Positions 8,007 through 17,818 of a stretch of 64,000 nucleotides of DNA are shown here, in pieces. Both the position numbers and the translations under genes were made by a program. The notes beneath the pieces are model-generated. The model worked only from the letters and a program-made list of their open reading frames with translations, searched no databases and was not told where the DNA came from. The stretch is from CADEEN01 sp963706685 (GTDB lineage: Bacteria > Pseudomonadota > Gammaproteobacteria > Burkholderiales > Burkholderiaceae_C), in the NCBI GenBank assembly GCA_963706685.1, contig CAVPMY010000009.1, positions 186,001 to 250,000 on the forward strand, written 5' to 3'. How positions within the stretch are numbered: position 1 is the stretch's first letter; each line of letters opens with the position of its first letter.

Positions 8007-9659
8007 ATGCCACTGCCCAAGCCCCCTGCGCGCAAAGCCGACCTTCTCGCCCCCGCCGATTACGAGTCCCAAGCCGCGCCCAAACCGGCGCGCCGCGACA
8101 ACACCCAAAGCACCAGCGGCGCCGAGTCCGAAGCCGGCCCGGGCGTGCTCAATCTGTTCGACAGCAGCGCCGCGCAAGCCGCCGCCCCCTTGCGTGCCCC
8201 GGCGCCGCCGCAACCCGCGCTCGCCCGCCGGCCCTTGCCCGAACCCAGACCGCGCAAGCCGCGCGGCACCGGGCCCGCCAAGCTGTTCGTGCTCGACACC
8301 AATGTGCTGATGCACGACCCGACCTGCCTGTTCCGCTTCGAAGAGCACGACATCTACCTGCCGATGATCACGCTCGAAGAACTCGACGGCCACAAGAAAG
8401 GCATGAGCGAGGTCTCGCGCAATGTTCGCCAGGTCAGCCGCGAACTCGACGCGCTGGCCGCGCAGGGTTTTGCCGACCCGAAAGAAGGCATCCCGCTGGC
8501 CAAGACGGGCAAGCGCGAGGCTGGCGGCAAGCTGTACTTCCAGACCACGTTTCTCGACGCTAAGTTGCCCGACGGGCTGCCGCAGGGCAAGGCCGACAAC
8601 CAGATCCTCGGCGTCGTCATGAGCCTGCGCGAGGCGCAAAAGTCGCGCGACGTGGTGCTGGTGTCCAAGGACATCAACATGCGCGTCAAGGCGCGCGCGC
8701 TCGGCCTGGCTGCCGAGGACTATTTCAACGACAAGACGCTCGAAGACGGCGACTTGCTCTACACGGGCGTGCTGCCGCTGCCGGCCGACTTCTGGGAGCG
8801 CCACGGCAAGACGATGGAAAGCTGGCAGCAAGGCGGCCACACCTTCTATCGCATCGCCGGGCCGATGGTGCCGGTGCTGATGGTCAATCAGTTCATCTAC
8901 CTGGAAACACCCGGTGCCGCGCCGCTGTATGCGCGCGTCACCGAGATCACCGGCAAGACGGCGCTGCTGAAGACGCTCAAGGACTACACCCACCAGAAGA
9001 ACGCGGTGTGGGGCGTGACCGCGCGCAACCGCGAGCAGAACTTCGCGCTCAACCTGTTGATGGATCCGGAGTGCGATTTCGTCACGCTGACCGGCACCGC
9101 AGGTACCGGCAAGACGCTGCTCACTCTCGCCGCCGGGTTGAGCCAGGTCCTCGACGATCGCCGCTATGCCGAAATCCTCGTCACCCGCGTCACCGTGCCG
9201 GTCGGCGAAGACATCGGTTTTCTGCCCGGCACCGAAGAGGAAAAGATGGGCCCGTGGATGGGCGCGCTCGACGACAACCTCGAAGTGCTGGCGCGCAGCG
9301 ATGCCAGCGCCGGCGATTGGGGCCGCGCCGCCACCAACGACCTCGTGCGCAGCAAGATCAAGGTCAAGAGCCTGAACTTCATGCGCGGCCGCACCTTCCT
9401 CAACAAGTTCGTCATCATCGACGAGGCGCAGAACCTGACGCCCAAGCAGTTGAAGACGCTGATCACGCGCGCCGGCCCGGGCACGAAGATCATCTGCCTG
9501 GGCAACCTGGCGCAGATCGATACGCCCTACCTGACCGAAGGTTCGTCGGGCCTGACCTTTGCCGTCGACCGCTTCAAGGGCTGGCCGCACAGCGGCCACC
9601 TGACGCTGGCACGCGGCGAGCGCTCGCGGCTGGCGGACTTTGCGAGCGAAGTGCTGTAG
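8007..9659 (+). CDS. PIN domain plus PhoH-family ATPase (PhoH2 type)
   Basis: 550 residues from ATG 8007 (MPLPKPPARKADLLAP). After a Pro/Ala-rich leader of ~90 residues comes a PIN nuclease domain (FVLDTNVLMHDPTCL at ~95, with the acidic metal ligands) and, from ~300, a PhoH ATPase with Walker A TLTGTAGTGKTLLT (~360) and Walker B KFVIIDEAQNLTPKQ. This PIN-PhoH fusion (PhoH2) is known as an ATP-dependent RNA helicase/ribonuclease; the cellular role here is not fixed by context. It ends 6 bp before the convergent M3 peptidase gene. Confidence 0.93.
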   Translation: MPLPKPPARKADLLAPADYESQAAPKPARRDNTQSTSGAESEAGPGVLNLFDSSAAQAAAPLRAPAPPQPALARRPLPEPRPRKPRGTGPAKLFVLDTNVLMHDPTCLFRFEEHDIYLPMITLEELDGHKKGMSEVSRNVRQVSRELDALAAQGFADPKEGIPLAKTGKREAGGKLYFQTTFLDAKLPDGLPQGKADNQILGVVMSLREAQKSRDVVLVSKDINMRVKARALGLAAEDYFNDKTLEDGDLLYTGVLPLPADFWERHGKTMESWQQGGHTFYRIAGPMVPVLMVNQFIYLETPGAAPLYARVTEITGKTALLKTLKDYTHQKNAVWGVTARNREQNFALNLLMDPECDFVTLTGTAGTGKTLLTLAAGLSQVLDDRRYAEILVTRVTVPVGEDIGFLPGTEEEKMGPWMGALDDNLEVLARSDASAGDWGRAATNDLVRSKIKVKSLNFMRGRTFLNKFVIIDEAQNLTPKQLKTLITRAGPGTKIICLGNLAQIDTPYLTEGSSGLTFAVDRFKGWPHSGHLTLARGERSRLADFASEVL

Positions 9660-9665
9660 CGCGCT

Positions 9666-11639
9666 TCAGCGTTTCAGGTCTTCGAAGAACGCCTTCGAGT
9701 TGCTTTCGCGGCCGAGAAACTCACGCACCAATTGCTGCGGCGGGGTCTGTGCGCCGTTTGCGAGAACGGTGTCGCGATAACGCCGACCGACCTTGGCGTC
9801 GAGCTTGTCGTCGCCGAATGCAGTGCGCAGATCGGCGGCCACGACTTCGCTCCACAGGTAGCCGTAGTAGGCGGCCGCATAGCCGCTGGCCACGTGGCTG
9901 AATCCCGCGGGGCCCAACGTGCCCGGCACATGGCCCAGCGCCGTGGCGCTTTCCATGCGTTGCCACAAGGCCATCGGCTCGGGCGCGTCGGCGCCATGCA
10001 GCGCCAGGTCGAAGCTGGCATAGAACTGCTGGCGTGCGTACTGCACGCCCTTGCCGTAACGATCGGCCACCTTGGCCTTGGCCAGCAATTCATCGGGCAC
10101 CGGCTTGCACGCCGGGCAGACGTCGCGCATCAGCGCCAGCACGCGCGGGTCATAGACCCAGGCTTCGAGCATCTGCGACGGCGCCTCGACAAAGTCGCGC
10201 AGCACGTTGCCCGACGAGTGGCGTGTCGTGCCGAGGTTGTTGTGCACCGCATGGCCGAACTCGTGCAGCAGCGTCTCGACTTCCTCCAGGCTCAACCCTG
10301 TGCGATCGAAGTTGACGACCAGCGCCGCCTGCGGCGCGCGCTTCAATCGCGTCGCCGCGCTGCGGATCGGCCACACCGCCGCATGGTTGTATTTGCCCTC
10401 GCGAGGAAACGGATCGACGTAGAGCGTTGCCAGCGGCTTGCCGGTCTGCACATCGCTGGCCACATAGGCCTGCGCATCGGGATGCCATAGCGTGACGCCG
10501 GGCACGCGCGTGTACTTCACGCCCATCGTCTTTTCGATGATGCGCATCACCAGCGCCAGGCTCTCCTGCGGCGGGAAGTAGGCGCGGAAGGCCTCCTGGT
10601 CGACGCTGTAGCGCTCGCGCTTGACGCGTTCGGTGTAGTAGGCGACGTCCCAGCGTTCGAGCTTGACCTCGGCCAGCGGCTTGCCGAGTTCGGTGGCCTT
10701 GGCTTCGCGCAGTTCGTCGAGTTCGCGCGTTTCGCGATCGGTTACCGCCAAACGCACCTCCTCGAGAAACCGCTTGGCGTTGGCGGTGTTCTCGGCCATG
10801 CGGCGGCGCAGCGTGAAATCGGCAAAGCTCTTGAAGCCGAACAGTTGGGCATATTCCAGGCGCAGCGTCGCGATCTCGGCGAGCAGCGTCAGGTTGGCCT
10901 GGCCACCTTCGTTCTGCTTGCCACGCCACATGCGCTCGCGCGCACCGGCGTCGCTGGCGTTTTGCAGCACCGGCATCGCCGTCGGGTAGTCCAGGCCGAG
11001 CAGGACGCGGCCCTCGCCGTCGCGCTTGGCGTTCTTCCACACGCCCTCGGGCACACCCTTCAACTCGGCTTCGGTAAATGCGAGCAGCACATCGGCGTCG
11101 CGGATACTCTTGTCGAAAGTCTGGCCGAGCTCGGTGATGCGATCCTGGATCGCCTTGGCACGCTGGCGCTTTGCCGGCGGCAGGCTGACGCCGGCATCCT
11201 CGAACGTTTCGAGCGTCGATTTCAGCAGCTCACGATCGATCGCATCACGCGCCGTGACCTTGCTTGCGACCTTGAAGAGCGTTTCGTTCTGGCCGAGCGT
11301 CGAGAAGAAGTCTTGCCAACGCAGCTCGCAGGCCTCGCTCGCGTCGCGCATCGGCTTGTCCGGGTGCACGTTGGACAGCAGATAGATCGGTCCGGCCAGG
11401 TCTTCGGCCAGCGCATTGATGTCGTCATAGGCGGCCAGCCAGCGCGGACCCGCTGCTTGCGCCTCCAGCTTGCGCACTGCGCCTTGCACGGTGGCCAGGT
11501 TCCTGGCACACGCCGCTTCGAGCGCCGCGGCATTGGCGAACTGCGGAAACGCAGGGCCTGGCAGCGTACGGGCGGGCGCAGCGGCCCAGCTGCAGGCAGC
11601 GGCCAGCAACAGCGTGCAGAAGGTGATGCGGGTGCGCAT
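9666..11639 (-). CDS. Exported M3-family zinc metallopeptidase (oligopeptidase)
   Basis: 657 residues from ATG 11639, chosen because the N-terminus is then a clean signal peptide (MRTRITFCTLLLAAACSWAAA); an upstream extension does not look like protein. The catalytic zinc site is LLHEFGHAVHNNLG (HExxH, ~residue 455) with the downstream Glu region FVEAPSQMLEAW. This matches the thimet oligopeptidase/neurolysin (M3A) architecture, cleaving short peptides. The signal peptide points to the periplasm, unlike cytoplasmic OpdA/PrlC. It is convergent with phoH. Confidence 0.93.
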   Translation of the reverse strand: MRTRITFCTLLLAAACSWAAAPARTLPGPAFPQFANAAALEAACARNLATVQGAVRKLEAQAAGPRWLAAYDDINALAEDLAGPIYLLSNVHPDKPMRDASEACELRWQDFFSTLGQNETLFKVASKVTARDAIDRELLKSTLETFEDAGVSLPPAKRQRAKAIQDRITELGQTFDKSIRDADVLLAFTEAELKGVPEGVWKNAKRDGEGRVLLGLDYPTAMPVLQNASDAGARERMWRGKQNEGGQANLTLLAEIATLRLEYAQLFGFKSFADFTLRRRMAENTANAKRFLEEVRLAVTDRETRELDELREAKATELGKPLAEVKLERWDVAYYTERVKRERYSVDQEAFRAYFPPQESLALVMRIIEKTMGVKYTRVPGVTLWHPDAQAYVASDVQTGKPLATLYVDPFPREGKYNHAAVWPIRSAATRLKRAPQAALVVNFDRTGLSLEEVETLLHEFGHAVHNNLGTTRHSSGNVLRDFVEAPSQMLEAWVYDPRVLALMRDVCPACKPVPDELLAKAKVADRYGKGVQYARQQFYASFDLALHGADAPEPMALWQRMESATALGHVPGTLGPAGFSHVASGYAAAYYGYLWSEVVAADLRTAFGDDKLDAKVGRRYRDTVLANGAQTPPQQLVREFLGRESNSKAFFEDLKR

Positions 11640-11744
11640 GTCGACTCGGGTGAATGGATCGAAGGCGAGAATTGTGCCCGCGCGGCGACTGCGCCGGACT
11701 GGCGGCGCGATGGAACGCTGTTTGCGCGGTATCAACCGCGTCGC

Positions 11745-13640
11745 TCAGGCGCCGGCCACCAGGTCCTTGATCTGCTGCAGCGCCGCAGGGTCTTCGATCG
11801 TCGTCAGGTCGCCCGCGTCACGCCCCTCGCAGACAGCCTGGATGGCCCGGCGCAGCAACTTGCCCGAACGCGTTTTCGGCAGCACGGTGACGAAGCGCAC
11901 GCGGTTCGGCCGCGCCACCGCGCCGAGCTGTTGGTCGACCACTTTCATGATCTCGCCCTCGAGCTTCAGGGCCTCGGCCGGCGTCGCCACCTTGGACGGG
12001 TCCTTCAAGACCACAAACGCCATCGCCACCTGGCCCTTGAGTTGATCGGCGACGCCGACCACGGCCACTTCGGCGACGTTGGCATGGCTCGAAATGCTCT
12101 CTTCGATCTCTCGCGTGCCCAGGCGATGGCCGGCGACATTGATGACGTCATCGGTGCGGCCGAGGATGAAGAAGTAGCCCTCTTCGTCGCGGATGCCCCA
12201 GTCGAAGGTCGAATAGACCTCGCGGCCCGGGATGCTCTTCCAATAGGTGTCGACGAAGCGTGCGTCGTCGCGCCACACGGTTTGCATGCAGCCGGGCGGC
12301 AGCGGGCCTTCGATGGCCAGCACGCCCTTTTGATTGGCGCCGGTCAGCTCCGTGCCCGTGTTGTCGTCGATCAGCTTGACGTTGTAGCCATAGACCGCCT
12401 TGCCCGGTGAACCGAACTTGCTCGGCGCACTTTCGATGCCGTTGCACAGGCTCAGGATCGGCCAACCGGTCTCGGTCTGCCAGTAGTTGTCGATGATCGG
12501 ACGGCCCAGGCTGTCGGCGATCCAGCGCGCCGTCGGTTCGTCCAGCGGTTCACCGGCCAGGAACAGCGCGCGCAGCGACGACAGGTCGTACTTCTTCAGG
12601 AACGCCGGATCGTGTTTCTTGAGCACGCGCACCGCCGTCGGCGCCGAGAACATCGACGTCACCTTGAAGCGCTCGACCAGGCTCCACCAGATGCCGGCGT
12701 CGGGCCGGATCGGCAGGCCTTCGTACATGATCGTTGCCATGCCGGCGATCAGCGGTCCGTAGACGATGTAGCTGTGGCCGACGACCCAGCCGATGTCGCT
12801 GGTCGAGAAATAGGTCTCGCCGGGCTGGCCGAGAAAGATGTGCTTCATGCTGGCGGCCAGCGCCACGGCGTAGCCGCCGGTGTCGCGCTGCACGCCCTTG
12901 GGCTTGCCGGTGGTGCCGCTGGTGTAGAGCGTGTAGCTCGGCTGCGCGGCCTCGAGCCAGGTGCAGGGCACTTTGGCGTTCTTGTGCTGCTCGCGCAGCA
13001 GCGTGTATTCGACGTCGCGCTCGGCGGTGCGCTGCATCGGCGCCAGGCCACGATCGACCAGCAGCACCTTGCCCGGCTTGTGCGACGACAGGCGGATGGC
13101 CTCGTCGAGCAGACCCTTGTAGGGCACCACCTTGCCGGCTCGAGAGCCGGCGTCGGCGCTGACGATGAGCGCCGGCTGTGCATCGTCGATGCGCGTGGCC
13201 AGGCTGCCGCTGGCGAAGCCGCCGAAGACCACCGAGTGGATGGCGCCGATGCGCGCGCAGGCCAGCATGGCAAATGCCGCCTCGGCAATCATCGGCATGT
13301 AGATCAGCACGCGGTCGCCCTGTTTGACACCGAGCGCGAGCAGCATCGACGCCATGCACTCGACTTCGCGCTGCAGTTGCGCAAAGGTGTAGATGCGCTC
13401 TTGATCGACTTCGGTGGAGACCCAGATCAACGCATTGCGATCCGGGTGCGCGGCCGCGTGCCGATCGACCGCGTTGTGGCACAGATTGGTCTGCCCGCCG
13501 ACGAACCAGTTGGCGAACGGCGGCTTGTCGTGCTCGCAGACCCGCGTGAACGGCGTATGCCAGTCGATCAGCTGGGCCTGCTCGGCCCAGAAGGCGTCGG
13601 GTTGCTCGATCGAGCGGCGGTAGAAGCTGTCGTAATCCAT
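11745..13640 (-). CDS. prpE: Propionyl-CoA synthetase (propionate-CoA ligase)
   Basis: Activates propionate to propionyl-CoA through an acyl-adenylate. 631 residues from ATG 13640 (MDYDSFYRRSIEQPDAFWAE), the usual PrpE start; RBS-like AGGAG occurs 8-12 bp upstream. Motifs: P-loop YTSGTTGKPKGVQRDTGG (~residue 235), ENYWQTETGW-like IDNYWQTETGWP, the hinge GRTDDVINVAGHRLGT (~510) and the acetylatable lysine near the C-terminus in KTRSGKLLRRAIQ. The residues after the P-loop (QRDTGGYAVALAASM) favour PrpE over acetyl-CoA synthetase. It lies 11 bp after the isochorismatase-like gene. Confidence 0.93.
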   Translation of the reverse strand: MDYDSFYRRSIEQPDAFWAEQAQLIDWHTPFTRVCEHDKPPFANWFVGGQTNLCHNAVDRHAAAHPDRNALIWVSTEVDQERIYTFAQLQREVECMASMLLALGVKQGDRVLIYMPMIAEAAFAMLACARIGAIHSVVFGGFASGSLATRIDDAQPALIVSADAGSRAGKVVPYKGLLDEAIRLSSHKPGKVLLVDRGLAPMQRTAERDVEYTLLREQHKNAKVPCTWLEAAQPSYTLYTSGTTGKPKGVQRDTGGYAVALAASMKHIFLGQPGETYFSTSDIGWVVGHSYIVYGPLIAGMATIMYEGLPIRPDAGIWWSLVERFKVTSMFSAPTAVRVLKKHDPAFLKKYDLSSLRALFLAGEPLDEPTARWIADSLGRPIIDNYWQTETGWPILSLCNGIESAPSKFGSPGKAVYGYNVKLIDDNTGTELTGANQKGVLAIEGPLPPGCMQTVWRDDARFVDTYWKSIPGREVYSTFDWGIRDEEGYFFILGRTDDVINVAGHRLGTREIEESISSHANVAEVAVVGVADQLKGQVAMAFVVLKDPSKVATPAEALKLEGEIMKVVDQQLGAVARPNRVRFVTVLPKTRSGKLLRRAIQAVCEGRDAGDLTTIEDPAALQQIKDLVAGA

Positions 13641-13651
13641 CAGGTGTCTCC

Positions 13652-14200
13652 TCAATCGAGCCGAGTCTTGAGCAGCGGCAGCACAGCCTTGAAGCGCTCG
13701 TGCCGGCAACTGCGCAGCCATTCAAACACCACCATCTCGCTGCTGACGAGGGTGGCTCCAGCAGTCTGCAAGCGCTGCATCGCCAGCGCGTGGTCGGCAG
13801 CCGAGCGCGAGCCGCACGCCGGCGCCACCACCCAGACGCGACGGCCAGCGCGCAACAGGCCGAGCGCCGTTTGCATGAGGCATACATGCGCTTCGCAGCC
13901 CGCGATCACCACTTCGTTCTCGCGCTCGATCACGTCGAGCAGCCCGTCCTCGCAGGCATCGAAGTGCATTTTCAGGATTGTGCTTGCGCAGCGCTGACGG
14001 ATCGCCTCGAGATTGGGCCCCAGCCCGGCCGGATTCTGCTCGGTACCGATGACCCGGATGCCCAGCTCGCGCGCCGCGTCGGCCAGCCGCAGCGCGTGAG
14101 CGACGACCGGCTCACCGCGGTCGATGAAGGGCATCAGTCGCTGCTGGTAGTCCACCAGGACCAGCGCGCAGTGGGTGGACGAGATCATGTCCGCAGGCAT
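13652..14200 (-). CDS. Isochorismatase-family cysteine hydrolase
   Basis: 182 residues from ATG 14200 (MPADMISSTHCALVLVDYQQ). The catalytic triad of the family is readable: Asp in LVLVDYQQRL (~16), Lys in TILKMHFDA (~85) and the nucleophilic Cys in GCEAHVCLMQTALGL (~118), with the cis-peptide GCEAHV. These hydrolases act on C-N or ether bonds, and the substrate cannot be told from sequence. Its promoter-proximal end is overlapped on the opposite strand by the dehydratase-family remnant, so its own upstream region derives from that broken gene. Confidence 0.9.
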   Translation of the reverse strand: MPADMISSTHCALVLVDYQQRLMPFIDRGEPVVAHALRLADAARELGIRVIGTEQNPAGLGPNLEAIRQRCASTILKMHFDACEDGLLDVIERENEVVIAGCEAHVCLMQTALGLLRAGRRVWVVAPACGSRSAADHALAMQRLQTAGATLVSSEMVVFEWLRSCRHERFKAVLPLLKTRLD

Positions 14201-14207
14201 GGGGAAA

Positions 14208-14816
14208 TGTAGCGTTGCCGGCGCAGGCCGCGCGGTGCTCCAAGCAGGCGATCTGCTCAACAAGCTCGAAGCGGTGCGCCTCTTGTGCCAGGAAACGGGC
14301 TGCGCGCAGCGCTACCTGGCGCACGACGCGCTCAATGCATTGGCCCAGGTCACGGCGCGCATCGACGATGCCACGGGCCGCACCGAACACCGAGCGCGCT
14401 TTGCGGCCTATCTGGCGCACATGCAGGACGAGGACCTGACGCTCGGCATCGCGATGACCGACGCCAAGGGCGACCGCAGCAAGAAGCCGCACCAGCAGGC
14501 CAACCCCGACACCTACGTGCATGTGGTCGAGCGCAACGCCCAGGGCATCGTCATCTCGGGCACCAAGGCCATCGTCACCGGCGCACCCTACATGCATGAG
14601 TTTCTGGTCATGCCCAGCCGCAACATGGGTGCGGACGATGCCGACTTCGCGGTTTGCTGCGCGCTGCCGGCCGACGCGCCGGGCCTGACGATCGTCTCCC
14701 GCGCCGCGGGCCGGCCGGGCGAAAAACTCGAACATGGCAGCGCCCTGTTCTCGCGCCAATACGGCCAGTCGACCGCGGTGCTGGTGTTCGATCGCGTCTT
14801 CGTGCCCTGGGAGCGT
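14208..14816 (+). pseudogene. Internal remnant of a 4-hydroxybutyryl-CoA dehydratase / HpaB-family gene
   Basis: The plus-strand frame encodes ~200 residues matching the middle of the 4-hydroxyphenylacetate 3-monooxygenase/4-hydroxybutyryl-CoA dehydratase (AbfD) family: EDLTLGIAMTDAKGDRSKK, QANPDTYVHVVER, ISGTKAIVTGAPYMHEFLV, FDRVFVPWER. The family is ~480-500 residues. Here neither the N-terminal third nor the C-terminal half (which holds the Fe-S ligands of AbfD) is present: the frame opens at the isochorismatase gene and the match ends after VPWER. No start with a ribosome site is visible. HTxP, the AbfD-like TDAKGD motif and the linked acuI/prpE genes suggest a former CoA-ester pathway. 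Confidence 0.75.
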
Positions 14817-14906
14817 AAACCGCCAGCCGGGCCGCTGCTGCGACAGCGGCTGCAGCGCGCCGGGTCAGGCGATGACGGTGGACATGCCCAAGCCGACGCG
14901 GCCGGT

Positions 14907-15908
14907 CTAAGGCGCGATGCGCACGACCACGCGGCCGCGCAGCGTGCCCTGCATCAGCGCGTCGGCCTTGGCGATGGCCTGGGCCAGGCCGATCTCGGTG
15001 GTCATCGATTCGAGCAGTGCCGGATCGAGGTCGCGCGCCAGGCGGTGCCAGGCCTGTTCGCGCCGCGCCAAGGGCGCCATCACGCTGTCGATGCCCGCCA
15101 GCGTGACGCCGCGCAGGATGAACGGCGCGACGCTGGACGGAAAGTCCATGCCCTGCGCCAGGCCGCAGGCCGCGACCACGCCGCCGTAGCGCGTCTGCGC
15201 ACAGGCGTTGGCCAGCGTGTGCGAGCCGAGGGCGTCGATCACCGCGGCCCAGCGCTCCTTTTGCAGCGGCTTGCCTGGCGCCGACAGGCTGGCGCGGTCG
15301 ATCACGTCTTTGGCGCCGAGCGCCTTGAGGTACGGCGCCTCGCTGGCCTTGCCGGTCGACGCGACGACGCCATGGCCGAGCTTGGCCAGCAAAGCGACGG
15401 CCACGCTGCCGACGCCCCCGGTGGCCCCGGTGACCAGCACCTCGCCCTGGTCAGCCGCGTCCGCCTTCAGACCATGCTGCTCGAGCGCCAGCACGCACAG
15501 CATCGCGGTGTAGCCCGCCGTGCCGATGGCCATCGCCTGGCGTGCCGTGAAGGCCTCGGGCAAACGCACCAGACCATTGCCGGGCAATACCGCGCGCTCG
15601 GCCAGGCAACCCCAGCGCGTCTCACCGACGCCCCAGCCGTTGTGCACCACGCGGTCGCCCGCCTTCCACTTCTTGTGGCGGCTCTCGATCACGGTGCCGG
15701 CGCCGTCGATGCCCGGCACCATCGGCCAGGTCCGCACGACCGGGCCCTTGTTGGTCAGCGCCAGGCCGTCCTTGTAGTTCAGCGTCGAGAACTCGACGCC
15801 GACCAGCACATCGCCATCGGCCAGCGCCGGCAAGCGCTCATCGGCCAACGATTCCACGCCGGCGCGAAAGCCGGCGTCATCTTTTTGCAGCAACAGGGCA
15901 TTGAACAT
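14907..15908 (-). CDS. acuI: Acrylyl-CoA reductase-like MDR oxidoreductase (AcuI/YhdH family)
   Basis: 333 residues from ATG 15908, with a good ribosome site (CAGGAG, ~10 bp upstream). A medium-chain dehydrogenase/reductase lacking the structural zinc lobe, of the YhdH/AcuI group that reduces acryloyl-CoA to propionyl-CoA with NADPH. Evidence: N-terminus MFNALLLQKDDAGF, FSTLNYKDGLALTNKG, PGIDGAGTV, the nucleotide site VLVTGATGGVGSVAVALL (~150) and the end LRGRVVVRIAP. Proximity to prpE suggests propionate/acrylate metabolism (inference). Confidence 0.88.
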   Translation of the reverse strand: MFNALLLQKDDAGFRAGVESLADERLPALADGDVLVGVEFSTLNYKDGLALTNKGPVVRTWPMVPGIDGAGTVIESRHKKWKAGDRVVHNGWGVGETRWGCLAERAVLPGNGLVRLPEAFTARQAMAIGTAGYTAMLCVLALEQHGLKADAADQGEVLVTGATGGVGSVAVALLAKLGHGVVASTGKASEAPYLKALGAKDVIDRASLSAPGKPLQKERWAAVIDALGSHTLANACAQTRYGGVVAACGLAQGMDFPSSVAPFILRGVTLAGIDSVMAPLARREQAWHRLARDLDPALLESMTTEIGLAQAIAKADALMQGTLRGRVVVRIAP

Positions 15909-16067
15909 CGTGCGGATCTCCTGAGCGCCATTGTGCGCGTGATGTGGCCGGCGTTCGGCACGCCGATATTGCCATAACAGGCCTCCAGAAGACCTAGACT
16001 TCACCTGCAGTTCATACGATAAACCATTGTCATTATTGAGTTTTCGCCGCAACTACGCTATCTTCCA

Positions 16068-16640
16068 ATGATGCTGGCCCGCCGCGCGCTCCATAGCCTT
16101 GGGCTCGTCCTGTTGATGAGCCTGTGGGGTTGTGCCTCGCCGGTCCGGACGACCGCGCCCGCCACGGCCTTCGACCGCCGCACCACCGCTGAATTGCCGC
16201 CGCCACCCCAGGTCGCCGATTTGCTGGTCTCGGCCATCGGCCTGGTCGGCGTGCCCTACCGCCTGGGCGGCAACGACATGGAAAACGGCTTCGATTGCAG
16301 CGGCTTCACGCGCCACCTGTTCGAGGTCCATGTCGGCGTCGTGCTGCCGCGCCGCTCGCAAGATCAGGCCAGCGCGTCGCGCTTCGAAGATGTGCCCGGC
16401 TTCGAGCTGCAGCCCGGCGACCTGGTGTTCTTCAACACGCTGCGCCGCGCCAACTCGCATGTCGGCATCTACGTCGGCGACGGCCGCTTCATCCATGCGC
16501 CGCGCACCGGTGCGGTGGTGCGGTTGGAGACGATGCGCAGCAGCTACTGGTTGCAGCGCTTCGACGGCGCGCGCCGTGTCGTCATCGCCAACCCGGCGCC
16601 CAAACCTCGGCAGCTGAACGGCCATCCGGCTTCCAGCACA
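16068..16640 (+). CDS. NlpC/P60 family putative lipoprotein (C-terminus reads into moaA)
   Basis: Begins MMLARRALHSLGLVLLM with a hydrophobic leader ending LWGCASP, a near-lipobox, so an exported and perhaps lipid-anchored cell-wall hydrolase. The NlpC/P60 endopeptidase domain spans ~50-180: catalytic Cys in NGFDCSGFTRHLF, His in RANSHVGIYVGDGRFIHAP and the third polar residue in the same block. The frame lacks a stop and continues into moaA. Removing one base before 16615 would stop translation at TGA 16615-16617 and give 182 residues, the normal family size, so I regard the apparent fusion as an artefact. Confidence 0.85.
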
Positions 16641-17818
16641 ATGCGCCGCATGGGCGAAGCCACTGTTCCACCCTCGCCGCGACGCCAGGCCGGCACGGTG
16701 ATCCCGATTGCCGAGCAGCGGCATCGCGCGCTGCTGCCGCAGTTGCCCCGCCATGCCCAGCCGGCCAACGGCCTGCTCGCCGACACGCTCGGCCGGCCGC
16801 TGCGCGACCTGCGCATCTCGGTCACCGACCGCTGCAACTTCCGCTGCAGCTACTGCATGCCCAAGGAGGTGTTCGACCGCGACTACGCCTTCCTGCCGCA
16901 AAGCTCGCTGCTGAGCTTCGAGGAGATCACGCGGCTGGCGCGAATCTTCGTCGTCGCACGGCGTGCAGAAGATCCGCCTGACCGGCGGCGAGCCGCTGCT
17001 GCGCAAGCACCTCGAAACGCTGGTCGCGATGCTCGCCGAACTGCGCACGCCCGACGGCGAGCCGCTCGACCTGACGCTGACCACCAACGGCTCGCTGCTG
17101 ACGCGCAAGGCCAGCGCGCTGGCCGACGCCGGCCTGAAGCGCGTCACGGTCAGCCTGGACGCACTCGACGACGCGATCTTCCGGCGCATGAACGATGTCG
17201 ACTTTCCGGTCGCCGATGTGCTGGCCGGCATCGACGCGGCGCTGGCGGCGGGCCTGGCGCCGGTCAAGGTCAACATGGTCGTCAAGCGCGGCACCAACGA
17301 CGGCGAAATCCTGCCGATGGCACGCTAGTTCCGCGAGCACTACGGCGGTGCCGTCGTGCTGCGCTTCATCGAATACATGGACGTCGGCGAGACCAACGGC
17401 TGGCGCATGGACGATGTGCTGCCGTCGCGCGAGGTGATCGAGCGCATCGCCGCACATGTATCCGCTGGAGCCGCTGGATGCCCAGGCCGACGGGCGAAAC
17501 CGCCGAGCGCTGGCGCTATCTCGACGGCGGCGGCGAGATCGGCGTCATCTCCAGCGTCACCCAGGCCTTCTGCCGCGACTGCAACCGCGCGCGGCTGTCG
17601 ACCGAGGGCAAGCTCTACCTGTGCCTGTTCGCGACGCCACGGCCATGACCTGCGCGCACCTGCTGCGCGACGCCGAGCGCCAGCGACGAGCAGATGGCCG
17701 GCGCCATCGCCGACATCTGGACGCAGTCGCGACGACCGCTACTCCGAGCTGCGCGGCGCGCGGCCTGGCGGCGCCGAGCGGCGAGCGCAAGGTCGAGATG
17801 CACTACATCGGCGGATGA
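16641..17818 (+). pseudogene. moaA: GTP 3',8-cyclase MoaA, disrupted by several frameshifts and one TAG
   Basis: Radical-SAM enzyme for the first step of molybdenum cofactor synthesis. Start ATG 16641 or 16650. Conserved pieces appear in changing frames: the SAM cluster CxxxCxxC in TDRCNFRCSYCMPKEVFDRD, then KIRLTGGEPLLRKHLE, LTTNGSLLTRKA, FIEYMDVGETNGWRMDDVLPS, the second Fe-S cluster QAFCRDCNRARLSTEGKLY, and the C-terminal KVEMHYIGG. Eight single-base insertions (first near 16955, most after 17450) explain the breaks and leave 389 codons. In addition TAG at 17326-17328 replaces a Trp-like position with the frame unchanged on both sides. The stop overlaps the next ATG (ATGA). Confidence 0.85.

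Noticed and set aside
7992..9599. 535-codon minus-strand frame
   Set aside because: Antisense to the PIN-PhoH gene; composition of a shadow.
16068..17648. Novel NlpC/P60-radical-SAM fusion protein
   Set aside because: A one-base correction separates the two normal genes, and surrounding genes show the same error type.
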